A stretch of 64,000 nucleotides of DNA, from assembly GCA_013399855.1 (NCBI GenBank), contig VXAY01002371.1, positions 262,321 through 326,320 on the forward strand, read 5' to 3'. A model generated the notes under the pieces. The model had not been told where the DNA came from, did not search any database, and saw only the letters and a program-made list of their open reading frames with translations. The stretch comes from Oxyruncus cristatus. Lineage: Eukaryota; Chordata; Aves; Passeriformes; Cotingidae. Made by a program: the position numbers and the translations under genes. Numbering within the stretch: position 1 is the first letter of the stretch; each line of letters begins with the position of its first letter. This document shows positions 52,082 through 64,000 of this stretch, in pieces.

Positions 52082-52162
52082 TAATTAGTAGGGTTATTAA
52101 TCCAAACAATTAAATTCTCTTCTAACACTACAGCTGTCTAATTAATGAATCTATTAATTAAT
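52082..52162. promoter_or_regulatory. Cluster of homeodomain-type motifs
   Basis: TAATTA at 52082, 52139 and 52155, a bicoid-type TAATCC at 52098-52103 and an E-box CAGCTG at 52131-52136 lie within about 80 bases. The DNA around it, to about 52700, has mixed composition and lacks repeats. This would suit an enhancer, but no conservation data are available here. Confidence 0.3.
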
Positions 52163-54437
52163 CAGTAGGTTCTCCAGATGTCTACTGAGATACTGTCCCT
52201 TGAGCAGCAATATTAGTTGTTGAATTTTTGTAAACCAAGAACTAGAATCATTTGTTTGGTTGTGTATTAAACAGGAGCCAGATATATTAAAGTGCAAGAG
52301 TTGTATTTTTTCCTCTAAGCAGAAATCTAGTTTTTTATTGGTTGTTTTTCACCTGACATATTTGTGAATAGATAATGTGTGATTAAAATCTGAGGAGATG
52401 TTATTCAAATGCCTGCTGTCCAATGACCCAAGAAAAAGCTCTTGCAGAAATGAATGTTACCATACAAACATGCAAATAGCTTAATTGCTTTCAATTTCAA
52501 AAACCTATTTACTTGTGCCGGTAAGTCATGATCTTACCACAGTGTTCTTATTTGTGGCATGCTGCCTTGCAGAGCAGCTTGAAAACAGGTTGTCATTTGG
52601 GTCAAGTCTGGCAAAGTCATACTGCCTGGTTTAATTTGATGGATACCATCTATTAGACGGGAATGGGAAGTGTTTTGACCACACACTATGTGCACAGGTT
52701 TGAGCAATAAAAAAAAAACTTTCTCTGCCTACTGCAATATGTAAGATATGCTGTGCATGTTGTGCTTGGTTTGTAATTTCTTTTGGAAAATGTGGATTTT
52801 TCAAAGCTAAATGTTAAAACTTGATATTTGGCATCTTTTGTTTCATGATTAAAACTGTTCTCAGTTTATTCACTGATGAAATCTTAGTCATCTGAAAGTA
52901 ATGAAACTGATGTTCATTCTTCCTTCTCTGCTCTGTAGAAGCTAAGGTATAAGTGACCTCATCAGTTCTAATTATTGTACAACAGGCTAGAATGTCATTG
53001 TTAAGCTACCATGGCTGCATTTTTGTTAGCATGTTGTCTTCTCTGGATGCAAGGGCCTTTTTATTTCTCTTCTTCCTCCTTCCTCTTAAAATTCCTTCCC
53101 TTTTAATATATCAGGTACAAAAGAAGGTAGGGAGGAGGAATTTAAGCCTCGAGAAAATTTTATTAATTTGAATTGCAATCCTGTAATGCAAACCACACCT
53201 CTTCTATTCCTGTGTTGGTGTGCATGAGGCTCCAAAACTTGCCAGCCCACAGCTGGCAGTGTTGCTGTATTATTGGAACATATGCAGAGTTGGCTGCTTT
53301 TCCAAGTGCCGTGCAGCCATGCTGCTATGCTGTGAAAGGACAGTGTCAGAGGAGCCGAGGGCATATGTTCTCAGTTGGAGTTTGTCCGTAGTGACGTTTT
53401 GCTGGAGGCTTCTGCTGTTTGGGGAGGTAGTTTTACTAGGGTGACAGGCTGGGTTTCGCCAGCTGGCATCAAATTTATGCAAAGTATTGGGAACAAGAGA
53501 CGACTGCTTTGAATTAAACTCTGTAGGAGTTTAGACCTGACCAAAACTGATTTTAAGTGGGAAACACCTTGCTCAGGTTCCTTCAGCTTCTGTCCATTTT
53601 ATTTAGTGTTAACAGGGAGATTTTAAGGAGCTTTGAGATTACATTGGCTTGATTTCCAGCTGAGTTCTGGGAACTGAAGACTGAGCAGGAGTATAATTCT
53701 GTTTCTAGCTATAGGCTGAGCTAGAGATAACTGTTAAGTGTTCATTGCCTGAACTATGTTGTGCAGAAACCTGCAGTTGCACTATATCAATTGCTGTCTG
53801 CATGTGGCTAACCAAGGAAACAGGACTATGTGGAAAATAGAAAGAATGCTGAACAACCAAGGAAATAAATCCTGAATCTATTAAAGGAAGAAAATAGAAA
53901 ACCTAGCTCCATAAAACTCCTCTGAATTAGGAAGAGCCTCAGTCTGCTCCAAGGGCAAAAGCTTTAGTTAGCTCATCTTTAAGAATTCTCAGTGTTCATG
54001 TTCCTCTAAATACTTGTGCTGGGATTTAAAAGACAAATCTTACCTATCATTAATTGAAAACCTTGCAGTGGCAGCTGAACAGGTAGTAGTTTCGTGTTTG
54101 ATATTTCTTTTCTTCTCACTTATCTAGTATGATTATATTCCTATAACTGAAAATAAGTATTTAAAACCCCCCAATGAATATCCTCCTTCCCACCCCCCTT
54201 CAAAAAACAAAAAAACTCAAAAAAACCACCTTGAGAACAGAACCTTAACTATGTACGAATTCACTAGAAAAGTGTAACCAACAACACTATCATTTGTTTT
54301 AAGCGTAGAGAGATTTGTATAGTTGCATCTTAAATATTTTCTCTGACTAAAGAATCTTTGGAATCTGGCTAATCAGAAACTGTAAAACAGTTTCTGTCTC
54401 TCTCACACACATTCTCACTTCCCTCCTTGGTTTCCTC

Positions 54438-54453
54438 TTTTTTTTTTTTTTTT
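54438..54453. repeat. T16 homopolymer
   Basis: Uninterrupted T run within a pyrimidine-rich stretch. Confidence 0.95.
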
Positions 54454-55244
54454 CCCCTCCTAAGCTCAATTCATTACCTACTTTTAGGATGTCAGTGTCA
54501 CTTCTATTATATTAATCCTTGTATGTACTGTAGATTTAAGGCAACAGTGCTAGGAATTGTTTGAGATGTAAAGTAAAATGAGCAAAACTCACTGTTTGCC
54601 TACTTTTATCTTGAATTTCCACTGTGTTATAGAGGTTCGCACTCTGTGGTTCACAAGTTATTGGTGGTCTGGGAAATATGTGGCAAGTATTTGATCCTTA
54701 GAGAGCTAGCTAATCATATGGTTTTAACTGTTCTCTTCATTTTCAATTTTCAAATTGCATTAAAAGGAAGACAAAACCACATTGCCAATATTGCTCTCTT
54801 ATGTAAGCAATTTATATAGTCATTAAAAAGATATTATATGGCTTGTGAATGGAAAAGGAAAGTTGTATGCTCCAATAAAAGGAAAGATACATATTTAAGA
54901 AATGTAAGACTACGTTAAGATATAGTCTGCAGCATAAAAGTATTTGAGAAATCTTGCTATCCAACCTAGGCCTCAATGTGTTCATGGATTCAAATTCATG
55001 GACCAGTGCAGTCCAAAACCTGCATCTATCTAAAAGTTTTCAGAAACAGAATTGAGATCTGCTGATCTATGAGACAGTTTGTAGCATGTGATTGTGTTTT
55101 GTGCCTTTGAAATTGTTTCCTGGCAGTGAAAGCAAAAGATCTGTTTTTTAGTCTTGGCTCCATTAATATCTTCATTTTACCCTTTCTGTGTCCCAACCAA
55201 AGCTATATTTATAATACTTACTTCAACCTCTTTGGTCTAGTTGG

Positions 55245-55260
55245 AAAAAAAAAAAAAAAA
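55245..55260. repeat. A16 homopolymer
   Basis: Uninterrupted A run on the plus strand. The sequence before it is not recognisable as a retroposed gene. Confidence 0.95.
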
Positions 55261-56140
55261 GAAGTGTTAAATAACTATTGTTTCAATATTACTCTGCACC
55301 TTACACTAGCACTAAGAAAGACTACTTTAATAAGACAGAACCTTTCCCCCATCTTGTTTGTATCTATTTTCTACTACAGATTTTTACAATAAGTGCTGAA
55401 GAAATACAGTTTTATTATTTCTAAAACTTAATGAGAAACTTCCTTCTAGGATGGACAAAGTAGCTGATTTATTGCAGTGAGCTCCATTTTTGTCTGGGAT
55501 TGAGAACTCCCTGAAGAGCCCATGTTAAAAAAATATCTCAAAAGTGAGATTATTTCAAGAAATGGTTGTCTTTACCTCCCTGCCAAACTGTTCTGTGTGC
55601 TTGAATTTTTCACTACCCTGCTCTGTTTCATTCCTTTGACATTAGCTATTTGTAGTGTTTAGATACACTCTTACTTCATCGGGATTGTCTCCGGTATTGT
55701 AGGTTCTTGCTGCACGAATAACAGGCTGGGAGATGGTGATGTGCCAGCCAAATTCCAGGCAGACATAAATTAATTCCAAAGTAGGTTTCACAGAAATGGG
55801 TTCGTTTGGCCCTGTTTGTTCAAAGAATAAGACAGCATGGAGGCTACGCTATGTTTGTCAAAGACAGGTATTTAAAGACAATTCAGTTTGAACCTTTTGG
55901 GTTTTGATGTATGTGCTGAGGATCTTTGAAATACAAATCACTTTTTGTTCTTCCAGCCTACCTAAACACAGCTCCTGGAATGTCAAGGCAGTTTTGAATG
56001 AAAGTGGAAGGGCCCCTTAGTCTCCTATTTAGGCAGGCTCTCTCAGTATACAGTGCATTAAATAAACATGCTGTGTCAGGCATGCTTGATCAAAGGTAGT
56101 CTTCTACCTCTGATTAGGGCAGGTATGCTTAGCGTCTGCG

Positions 56141-56213
56141 TTTTCAGAAGTGCTGAGCATCTACAAAGCTCTGAGTCACTTGGATTTGCGAAGACTCAGC
56201 ACCTTTGGAAGTC
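56141..56213. repeat. Possible ancient amniote repeat with imperfect hairpin
   Basis: TTTTCAGAAGTGCTGAGCAT on the left and ACTCAGCACCTTTGGAAGTC on the right form an imperfect inverted repeat around AGTGCTGAG and CTCAGCACC. This wording (a TTTTCAGAAGTGCTGAGCA motif and its near-complement) recurs in old repeats shared by turtles, crocodiles and birds, as far as I remember. The surviving copy is short and diverged. Confidence 0.45.
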
Positions 56214-59200
56214 ATACCACTAACAATGACAAAGTTGGAGTATCCGATTAGGTGATCTCATTGTAAGTCCAGTTAAACTACAGATGTTAGTGTACTTAGA
56301 GATGCAGGTGATCATGTGAACGCATGCCTCCACTGAATCAATAAATGTTCAGTTACTTGGTGCTTTTAAAAATGTAATTAGGCAGTGAGACAGCTGAATA
56401 ACTTCAGAAATCTGATGTATGGGGAATGATTTTATATGTATGGCATCCATTCTGCTAGGAGATTATGAAAGAAAGCTGAGGAGTTAAATGCCCAGTGGAT
56501 GGGGCATTCAGTGGCTGTCATAAGCTACTTTAAAGCCCTAGATTGCTGTCTCTGCTTTCAGAAGTTTATGGTCCATATACAGGAAGAGAATAACTTGGCA
56601 CTTGGCAACCCTGAAGCCCAGCAAAATGTTTATAATATTCAACACTCTATTGTCCTTGGCAGAAAAGTCTAAATATTGACCCACTGCCATACTTTCTAAC
56701 CACTCTTAGCCATATTCTCTTGTCAGATATGTTCATGCAATGCCACTAAATTTAGTGGATGCAACCCAATAAACATAAAAAGGAACAATATCTGGAAAAA
56801 CAGCAATTCTTTAGAGTCTATTTTTTCTCATTATCAGCATATTTCACTGGATTTTCTTTTTCTCCTGATCTTTGTGAAATATAAGGACATAATATTTTCT
56901 ACTTCTTGTTTGTAAGAAAGAGTTATAATCTCTTATGGAGGCAAGGGGGAATTATGGATGATAATGAGAAAACCTGAATGGGAGAAGTCCAATTATAGTG
57001 TTAGTGAGGAGAGGAGTAGATGCTTAGCCAACGTGAGTCAGATGAGACAATACAAAGATACGCAATTTCATTCATCTGACAGATGTTCAAAACCTTATTT
57101 CAAAGACATGCCTAGAAGCCTTCAGCGAATATGAATGTATGAACATTAAAGCTACTACTTTGCTATCAGCTCCCCCATGAACTTTTCCAAATGCCAGCCA
57201 CAGATAATAGCCAGAAAGTTTGTTTCGTCAGAATTATCAGAAAAGTCAAATTATATCTTAGTTTCCCTTTCTTGATAGAAGTGGCAGATAGAAAAGGATT
57301 CAAAACTCTATTTGAGATTTCCTTCAGTTGTGTGGTGGTTCTCTCACTTTTCCTTGGTTAGTCATGGCAGCCTTTTAAAAATATATTTTTAAGATCTTAA
57401 AATGTTAAGAGACATTTATAATGAAAATTTCACAATGTGATTAGTTAATAGATGCATCGGTTAAACCTTTGACTATAGAAACTGCTAAAATGAAGGATTG
57501 AGTAGCAACTCTGTATGGTCTGAATATATTTACTGTCTCCTTTTGTGCTGTCAGCAGTAAACAAGCGATAAACTTATACCTAAAAAGCATCCGGTGAAAT
57601 GCATCTAAACTAGTGTATGTTGCTGCAATGCTATTCCCTTTTCTTGGGTCAAGGAGAGAAGTGAGGAAGGGTAGGTTTCAGGGCTTTCTGGGGGTTCTCT
57701 CTTGATGGGGAGGAATGTGGTTTTTTGTGAAGTTTTGAGAATGGACATTTAACAGAGCTTTCAGCCTTCAGAATATTTTAGGGGTTTTTTTGAAGCTAAG
57801 CGTCTAGGTCAAAAAATATTGTATGTGCTTAGTGGTGATAGCATTTAATAGTGCTGACTCCTGGGAATGGATTGTTCTACATGACTCTTCCCTGTTGTGT
57901 GATATTATAATTCAGTGTGTAAAAATCCTCAGTAGATTCCTGTAGTGGCTTTTTTCTCGATATGGCATGTGTTTGGAAGTATGGTAATTTGCCACTGCTT
58001 GACTTGAGACATTTTTGTACCTCACTGGAATGACTTATGGCAGTCAAGATGTAATATTCTTGATGGGCCTGGGCATTACATTTATATACATTTGTGTTAG
58101 ATTTTCTGTTATAGCTGAATATATATTTTTTGTATTTTTAAATTTTTGGACAAAACTGTTACTCAGTTTCTGGAAATAAGATGAGGAGAAAAAATGGTTT
58201 ACATTTGAAATAATTCCAGCAGCTAATTATAATAATTAACTTTATCCACTGAGATCCATAATTGGGAACACTGCCTTGAAATTTAGGAGCAGGTGGCCTT
58301 TTTGTCAGGGGTATGTCTTTCATTATTCATTTGCCAAATTATAAACTTTTAAAGTCTGCTTGCATGGGCTGAATAGAGACAAAAGGGAGGTATTGAAAAA
58401 GCTAATCTTCTTTGTAGTCAATGGCAGACAAGTTCTTCCAGGGCTGATTCAAAGGATCAAAGTTAGATTCCTGCTGTGCTGCTTTCTTCTTTCATTACTT
58501 CTGGAGGAAGTCAAGGGAGAGAAAACTCAGTTGACTGAGGTTAGTCCTGGTGAATTCTTTTAAGGTTTCCTGAATTCTCTGAATTTGTGTGTGAACCTTT
58601 TAGTTCTCCTAGTGCTGACCGGTTGGTCTGTGCACTTATTGCCTACCCCCTCCCCAGCCCCGAGATACTTAACATGCTTTAGCCTGGAGCTACATCATTG
58701 AAGCTGGATTCGTTTTACTGCAGTTGCTGCTCCTGGCTGAAAAAACTAGCATTGAAACTGAAATCATAGCCCCTATCTTGATGTGCTCTTGGTGAACCCT
58801 GTGCTGGCCCTGAGGCAATGCTGTGTAAGAAGCAGTCAGACAGGAGTGTGCAAAGCAAGAGGGAAGGAGCAGGGCTGAAGATTTTTGGTGGCAGTGGAAC
58901 AACTGCAGCGGGAGGAAAAAGAAATAGTAATCCTGAGAGTTCATATCTTTTAGCGATACAGGAGAGAATAGGGATTGGAGGAAAAATAAAAACCTCAGCA
59001 AACCTAAAAAAACCCCCAATAACCCAAAGAAAACAACCCCCACTTGGTTCTTCAAAATATCACTAAAACCTTTGCTCCTTTATGTTCTCTCTTTCTTTCC
59101 TATGTTGTTGTCCACTGCTTTTTAATGTCAGATTTCCATAATAAACCCATTTATACTGAAATGTATGAGAGAATGATGCTTTTGTGTGTAAAATGTACTT

Positions 59201-59568
59201 TGACATAATTTATCTAGAACTTGTCAGGGATTCCATCCTTGATGACTAAAAAGGCATTAATGAGATGGGTACTTGTCAAGACTGGATTATGGCCATTTTA
59301 TGTTAGTGAAATGGCAATGGAATGACTGCTGTAAGCAAATGTGAAACACACATTTTTGCAATGAATTATTGATTGTTCTTGATAGAGGAAATAAGAAATT
59401 GGAATGTCTGGAGAACAAAATATAAACACTCCTTGATATTTTAAACAGTCATATTATGGCATTGTCAGTGTAAGATAAAAAGCTGTACATGAAAAGAATT
59501 AATTTCTTTTTAAAGAAGCATAATTCATTCTAGAAAAGAAAAAAATTAATATATGGGGTTATATTTAT

Positions 59569-59592
59569 TAAACCATAATGCACTATGGTTTA
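59569..59592. repeat. Perfect hairpin, 9-bp arms
   Basis: TAAACCATA and TATGGTTTA flank the 6-base loop ATGCAC. A second small perfect hairpin (TATCATCAG / CTGATGATA) lies about 50 bases right, at 59640-59662. Confidence 0.8.
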
Positions 59593-60306
59593 TGTAACAT
59601 GCAAATAGATTTCTTCAACATGTACATGGGAATTCTTAATATCATCAGATAAACTGATGATAATTCAGCTAGATGCTAAGCTTATCGTTGACATTACATA
59701 TATTACAATTCTCAGAGCTTAAAAATTTAGGCACACACTAATGATGATTGAATTTCTTAGCTATTTAGCTATTTGTATTTGACAAACTGAAATAGGTGGC
59801 GTCTTGGGGAACCAGACTAAAATCTGATGCCTAAAGACTTACTGTCTTTACATAATGCCTTATAGACACTGCTTTGCTATGGAAGTCTCTTCACAGATTT
59901 TTATCTTGTAATGTCAAAACAATCAATGGCAAAATAGTAATTTCAGGATGCTTCATCTTACTCGTCTTCAGTTTGTTAATGAGCTCATGTCTCTACCTCT
60001 GGAAGTGTTTAGTATGTATGTGTGAGGAAAGATGGAGTGCAGTGTTACTGCTGCTTTACGAGGCAGTAAGGTTTCAAGAAAATTGTAACCATGAACAAGT
60101 ATTTCACAGGCACACATCTAATCTCAGAAGTATGCAATGTAAGATACAGTAAACATTTCCTGCTCACCATAAATTCGTATGTCTTCTAGCAAGAGAGGAA
60201 GATCCCAAAGTATTAGGATTTGGCTATTTTACCTAAACATGTGGAGATGCTTTTAGTGTACACTGGTCTCTAGAATTGGAAGAAGAAAATATTTCTTTCC
60301 AACCCC

Positions 60307-60324
60307 TTTTTTTTTTTTTTTTTT
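60307..60324. repeat. T18 homopolymer
   Basis: Uninterrupted T run. Confidence 0.95.
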
Positions 60325-63300
60325 GCTGTTCTTGTCATGCTATTGGAGAAAAATGCAGGAAAGCAGTTTTAATCACTTTTGATTCCATAATACACATTTT
60401 ACTTTTTCTCTTGTTTATGTAGAACAGGCAGTCTTTATCTATGTTCTTGTTCATTACTGTACCAGTTTGTTTTTCTATATGAAACCTCTTTAAAAAAAAA
60501 TGGTAGCTTTAATTCTGATTGGTGTTTCTGAGTTTTAACATTTGATATGAGAATTTTGAAAAGCTTTTATTTTCACATTTCTCTTTCAAACATTATATAG
60601 TAAATTGCAACACAGCAGTAGTTAGGAAGATCCAGCACTGACATTAAAAAAGTCTGGTCTTGTGGAAAGCCAGGTAGTCTTCCGTTCTGAGTTAGCCACA
60701 TGCTTTTGTTGGCACTTTCGTTTTTGGGTTTGCAGGGATTGCAGGATTATACTGTCCACTCGGTTAGTAAATGATTCCTGTCTGGCTGCAAGGCAAGTGT
60801 GTCACAAAGCGTACCTAAATTTTAGCTCTTCTTTTTAACCTTTTTGTTTCTTAATGACAAATCCTTGGAAAACTGCTCCCCTTCTCCTCTATTTTTTCTA
60901 ACTGATTAGTTTTTTTGCAGGATGGCAGATGATTTCTTTTACAAATATCTAAGCATAGATGTCTTCTAACACATTTATGGTGTTATATGCCAGAATAACC
61001 TAATTAGGTTACAGGAAGTGTGATCATCATGTGTACAAACATTATCAAGCACACAATCACTTTTTGAGACTTTAACTTCCCCCATTTGGCAATAACATGG
61101 GAAAATCTGCCTCTGTTTAAGCAGGGCAAATGGAACTAGCTTGTTTCCTGCTCCCTGACCAAGCAGCAATGCTTGGGCTAGTTCATGTGTGGTGAGTAAA
61201 GACTACTTCACCAAGAGAAAATTTGGTCTACTGGCTTTTTCAGCTAAATTAATGCTCAAGGTAGTGGGAAGCAACCTGCTCAGGTATAAAGTAACTGTTG
61301 GCAGAACAGCAAAGCACAGACATTTCCTGACTTGGTTGGATTGCACCAGGATGTGAACAACAACTACATTTTAGATATAATGCATAAATTACATTCAGTT
61401 TTGCAATGTACATTAGCTTTTTTATTGTAAATGGCAACTTTCAGAGTCTTGGGGGTCTTCTGGTTGGTTTGGTTTGGTTTTTCAGATTGTTTCTGTTATT
61501 ATAAGGTTTCTGCCATTAGAGAGAGAGAGACCTCTTTTTCTGGTTTTATGATGCTTGTGTGTTTTACCTTTATGTGAAGGATTTTTAAAATAATGAGAAT
61601 ATTTGGAGATTAAAATTCTTCTCTTACTGAAATCAGTAGGAAAGAATCATGAGCTTGTCTTGGAAGAGTATCAGGCCAAAAATGGGTAGGAAGAAACTGG
61701 TTGCACTTGTGCACAAGCATTTTCTCACATGACTACTGCTGAGGAGAGGTTGTGTGTGGTCCGCATCTCACTGGTTGCCCTGGACTGATTGGAACTGCTC
61801 AAAATAGACCTAAATATCACCAGATACAAAGGAATCTGTTGCATGTTTGCATTTTTCCTGCCCATAAGAAACAACTCATGGGCAGGCATAGGCAGGCATA
61901 AAAAGTCTGGTTCTTTATTTTAGGTTACAGCGACAGTTTTACCAGGTCTGCCCCAAACTAAAAATTCAAAAGAATAGTATGTCATATGCAAACCTGTTAC
62001 ACCCGGTGTGATATAGTCCTTGGTGAGAATTTAGCCAATGCAGCAGGTTGTAAGGCCTTATGTCAGCATTTTGCAGCTGAATCAACACAAAATGTTAGAC
62101 TCACAGGAACTGGTCTTAATACAAGTCCAAGCATACAGTGAAAACTGTTTCCTATAGAAACTTTCTCAAAATATTAACTGTGATGATTCCACAATCATAG
62201 GTTGTTAGATCCTATTTAGTTGAAGTATATTGTGGGCGTATAAGTAACAACTGAGCGAAGAGAACCGTGAGAGAAAATAGGTTTTTCCCCATCTGGTAGG
62301 TTTAAAAGAAAAATTACACTAAATAAGAGGTTTATGTTATAATTTATTGATAGTATTTTTATGCCTTTGTAACATCTTAAATTTGAAAATGTCAATGCCT
62401 CAGGAAGATAACTCATTTCTCTGTAGGTGCTAAAATTTCCATAAATATGTGGTGTGAAATCTGATAGATTTGTTTTTGCTGAACTGAGATGTAGCTGAGA
62501 CTGTATTAACTGGTTATAATCCCTCTGCTAAATTGGGTTCTGCATGTTTTCTCACTATGATGTTTCACTATGCACTGCACGTATTTTAAATATGTAACTC
62601 TGCAATTGACTGGGAATAGTTGTGAAGAGTTTGTTATGGTCTCTCTTGCGTAAGTAATACATCTTTAGAAAACAGAATTAGGTCATTGGCACACATATTT
62701 AACAGTGATTTGACTCAAACAGAAGAACTGGAACTGTTTCTTTGTGCTATGAGGATAAGAGCAGTTTTCTGTGTCATCTTGGACTACATATTGTGACTAC
62801 CATCCTTCCTTTGGAGGAAAATTAGATCTGTCTGGTCAGTGTTTAACTTTTTCTCCTGGTAAGTGACACACCCGCAAACTCTGGGATATTGCTATGACCG
62901 TATACTAAATCGGTAATAGAAGAGGTAAGAAGTTCCGAAGTCCAGACTGCTATATCTTATTATTGTACTTCTTCTGATACACCTAATTAAATAATATCTA
63001 AAAGTTAATTATACATCCAAAACTGGTAAGCAGTTTTAACAGTTTCTATGAGAACAAGCCTTACATTTTTAAAGAATCTCAGTGGCATGAAATTATTTAA
63101 TAAAATGTGTTGCTAGTGCAGGATATTGGCTGGCTGGAGTGGCATTTGTCCACACAAGTTCCTCAGTGAAGATGTGATTTGCTTAGTCTATGTGTGTGGT
63201 TGTGCCTCTGTTCTGTGGGAAGCACAGCACCAGCATAGCTGTGGAAAGTCATGCACATAGATCTCAGTGTTCTTCCAGCTCACCCCCTGCTCTGACTTGA

Positions 63301-64000
63301 GTGTGAAATGGCTGTAAAGAATATTACACTTAAGTCTCCTTTCTTTTGCCTGCATGAGACCCTGTTAATGCTGGATCTTTTTCATTCAGGAATAGTTTTA
63401 CACTGTTTTCACCTTCTAAAGAAGACTTCCTGTGGCCTCAGGGTACATCCCCCACCTGTGGAGTGTGCCTCACTGAAAATACACTTGTCTGTAAGCTGCA
63501 GTGCAAAATATGAGAAGATAAACTCTGCCAGACCTGCACTAGTTTTCTGCACAGTCAGTTTGTTATTTCAGTCCCTAAATCTTGGTGTAGGAATTTTGCA
63601 GCCAGGACAGTGTTCCAAGAGCTGTGGCTGTGAAAAGGTTAGGAGCAATGCTCCACTGTGTGAAAGAATGTATAGGAGAATTTGTTTCCAGTTATTAAAA
63701 GCTCTTCATATGCTGGTCAAAACAGAATAACTTCATTAAATTCAGCATATGTATTCTGGACTGGCATCCAGGAAATACATCAGAATTGTAACTTACTCCT
63801 TAAATATTTTGTTCCATACTTAAAACAATGTCCCTGATAGAAAAGATTTCTTTGTATTAAAACAACCCCAACGAGCTGGACGGTAGTAGTAGGAATCTCA
63901 GCACACTTTAAAAATAAATATATGAAGTAATGATATATGTAGCAACTGCCATATGGTTTAATCCTAGTTTAATACAACTGAGTTCAGCCTAAGTCCAAGA

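Larger units (their letters stand above)
50369..64000. other. Noncoding segment to the right edge
   Basis: No exon or well-supported transposon in the last 13.6 kb. It contains the TAATTA/TAATCC cluster at 52082-52162, an A/C-rich stretch at 54165-54232, T16 at 54438-54453, A16 at 55245-55260, the old hairpin repeat at 56141-56213, an A/C-rich stretch at 59003-59042, the hairpin at 59569-59592, T18 at 60307-60324 and a tandem GGCAGGCATA pair at 61891-61910. The 140-codon open frame at 63308-63730 has no domain and no matching splice signals that I trust. Confidence 0.45.

Noticed and set aside
63308..63730. 140-codon open frame near the right edge
   Set aside because: No recognisable domain. 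The Cys-rich tail suggested a secreted protein, but the cysteines do not fall into a known spacing pattern and there is no clean signal peptide at the ATG.

Overview
The window looks like a piece of a bird nuclear genome, most likely a songbird. Three things support this. Several truncated CR1 LINEs are present, with the typical avian CR1 3' ends. There are also long terminal repeats (LTRs) that resemble passerine endogenous retrovirus families I know. The rest is AT-rich DNA with no bacterial-style coding. There are no operons, no compact genes, no CRISPR array and no recognisable tRNA or rRNA gene. Family names are from memory of repeat consensus sequences, since no search was possible.

Layout. 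Positions 1-172 are GC- and CpG-rich and hold an open reading frame that ends in a clear GT splice donor (GTAAGA at 173-178). This is the best protein-coding candidate: the first or an early coding exon of a plus-strand gene that I could not identify. From 173 to the end of the window (about 63.8 kb) I see no further convincing exon. The simplest reading is one very long intron, running past the right edge. I cannot exclude small exons or a gene end inside it.

The presumed intron carries: CR1 fragments at about 1826-1940 (+), 17085-17215 (-, old), 18709-19003 (+), 31133-31460 (+) and 32840-33285 (-); LTR-type sequences at 15408-16140 (-), 23014-24460 (probably -) and about 49700-50368 (+); two short relics that look like ancient amniote repeats (6985-7050, 56141-56213); and many simple repeats, including a C27 run inside the first LTR, a T34 run at 29975-30008 and shorter A/T runs.

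The remainder is single-copy-looking DNA. A few stretches stand out: perfect or near-perfect hairpins, clusters of TAATTA homeodomain-type motifs, a G-quadruplex motif and a CpG-containing GC-rich patch at about 33370-33690. Many short ORFs occur in all frames, but none shows a recognisable domain, and their number fits chance in AT-rich DNA plus repeat-derived frames. I found no evidence for a novel gene system. The items worth a check are the unidentified exon, the three LTRs and possible conserved regulatory elements.
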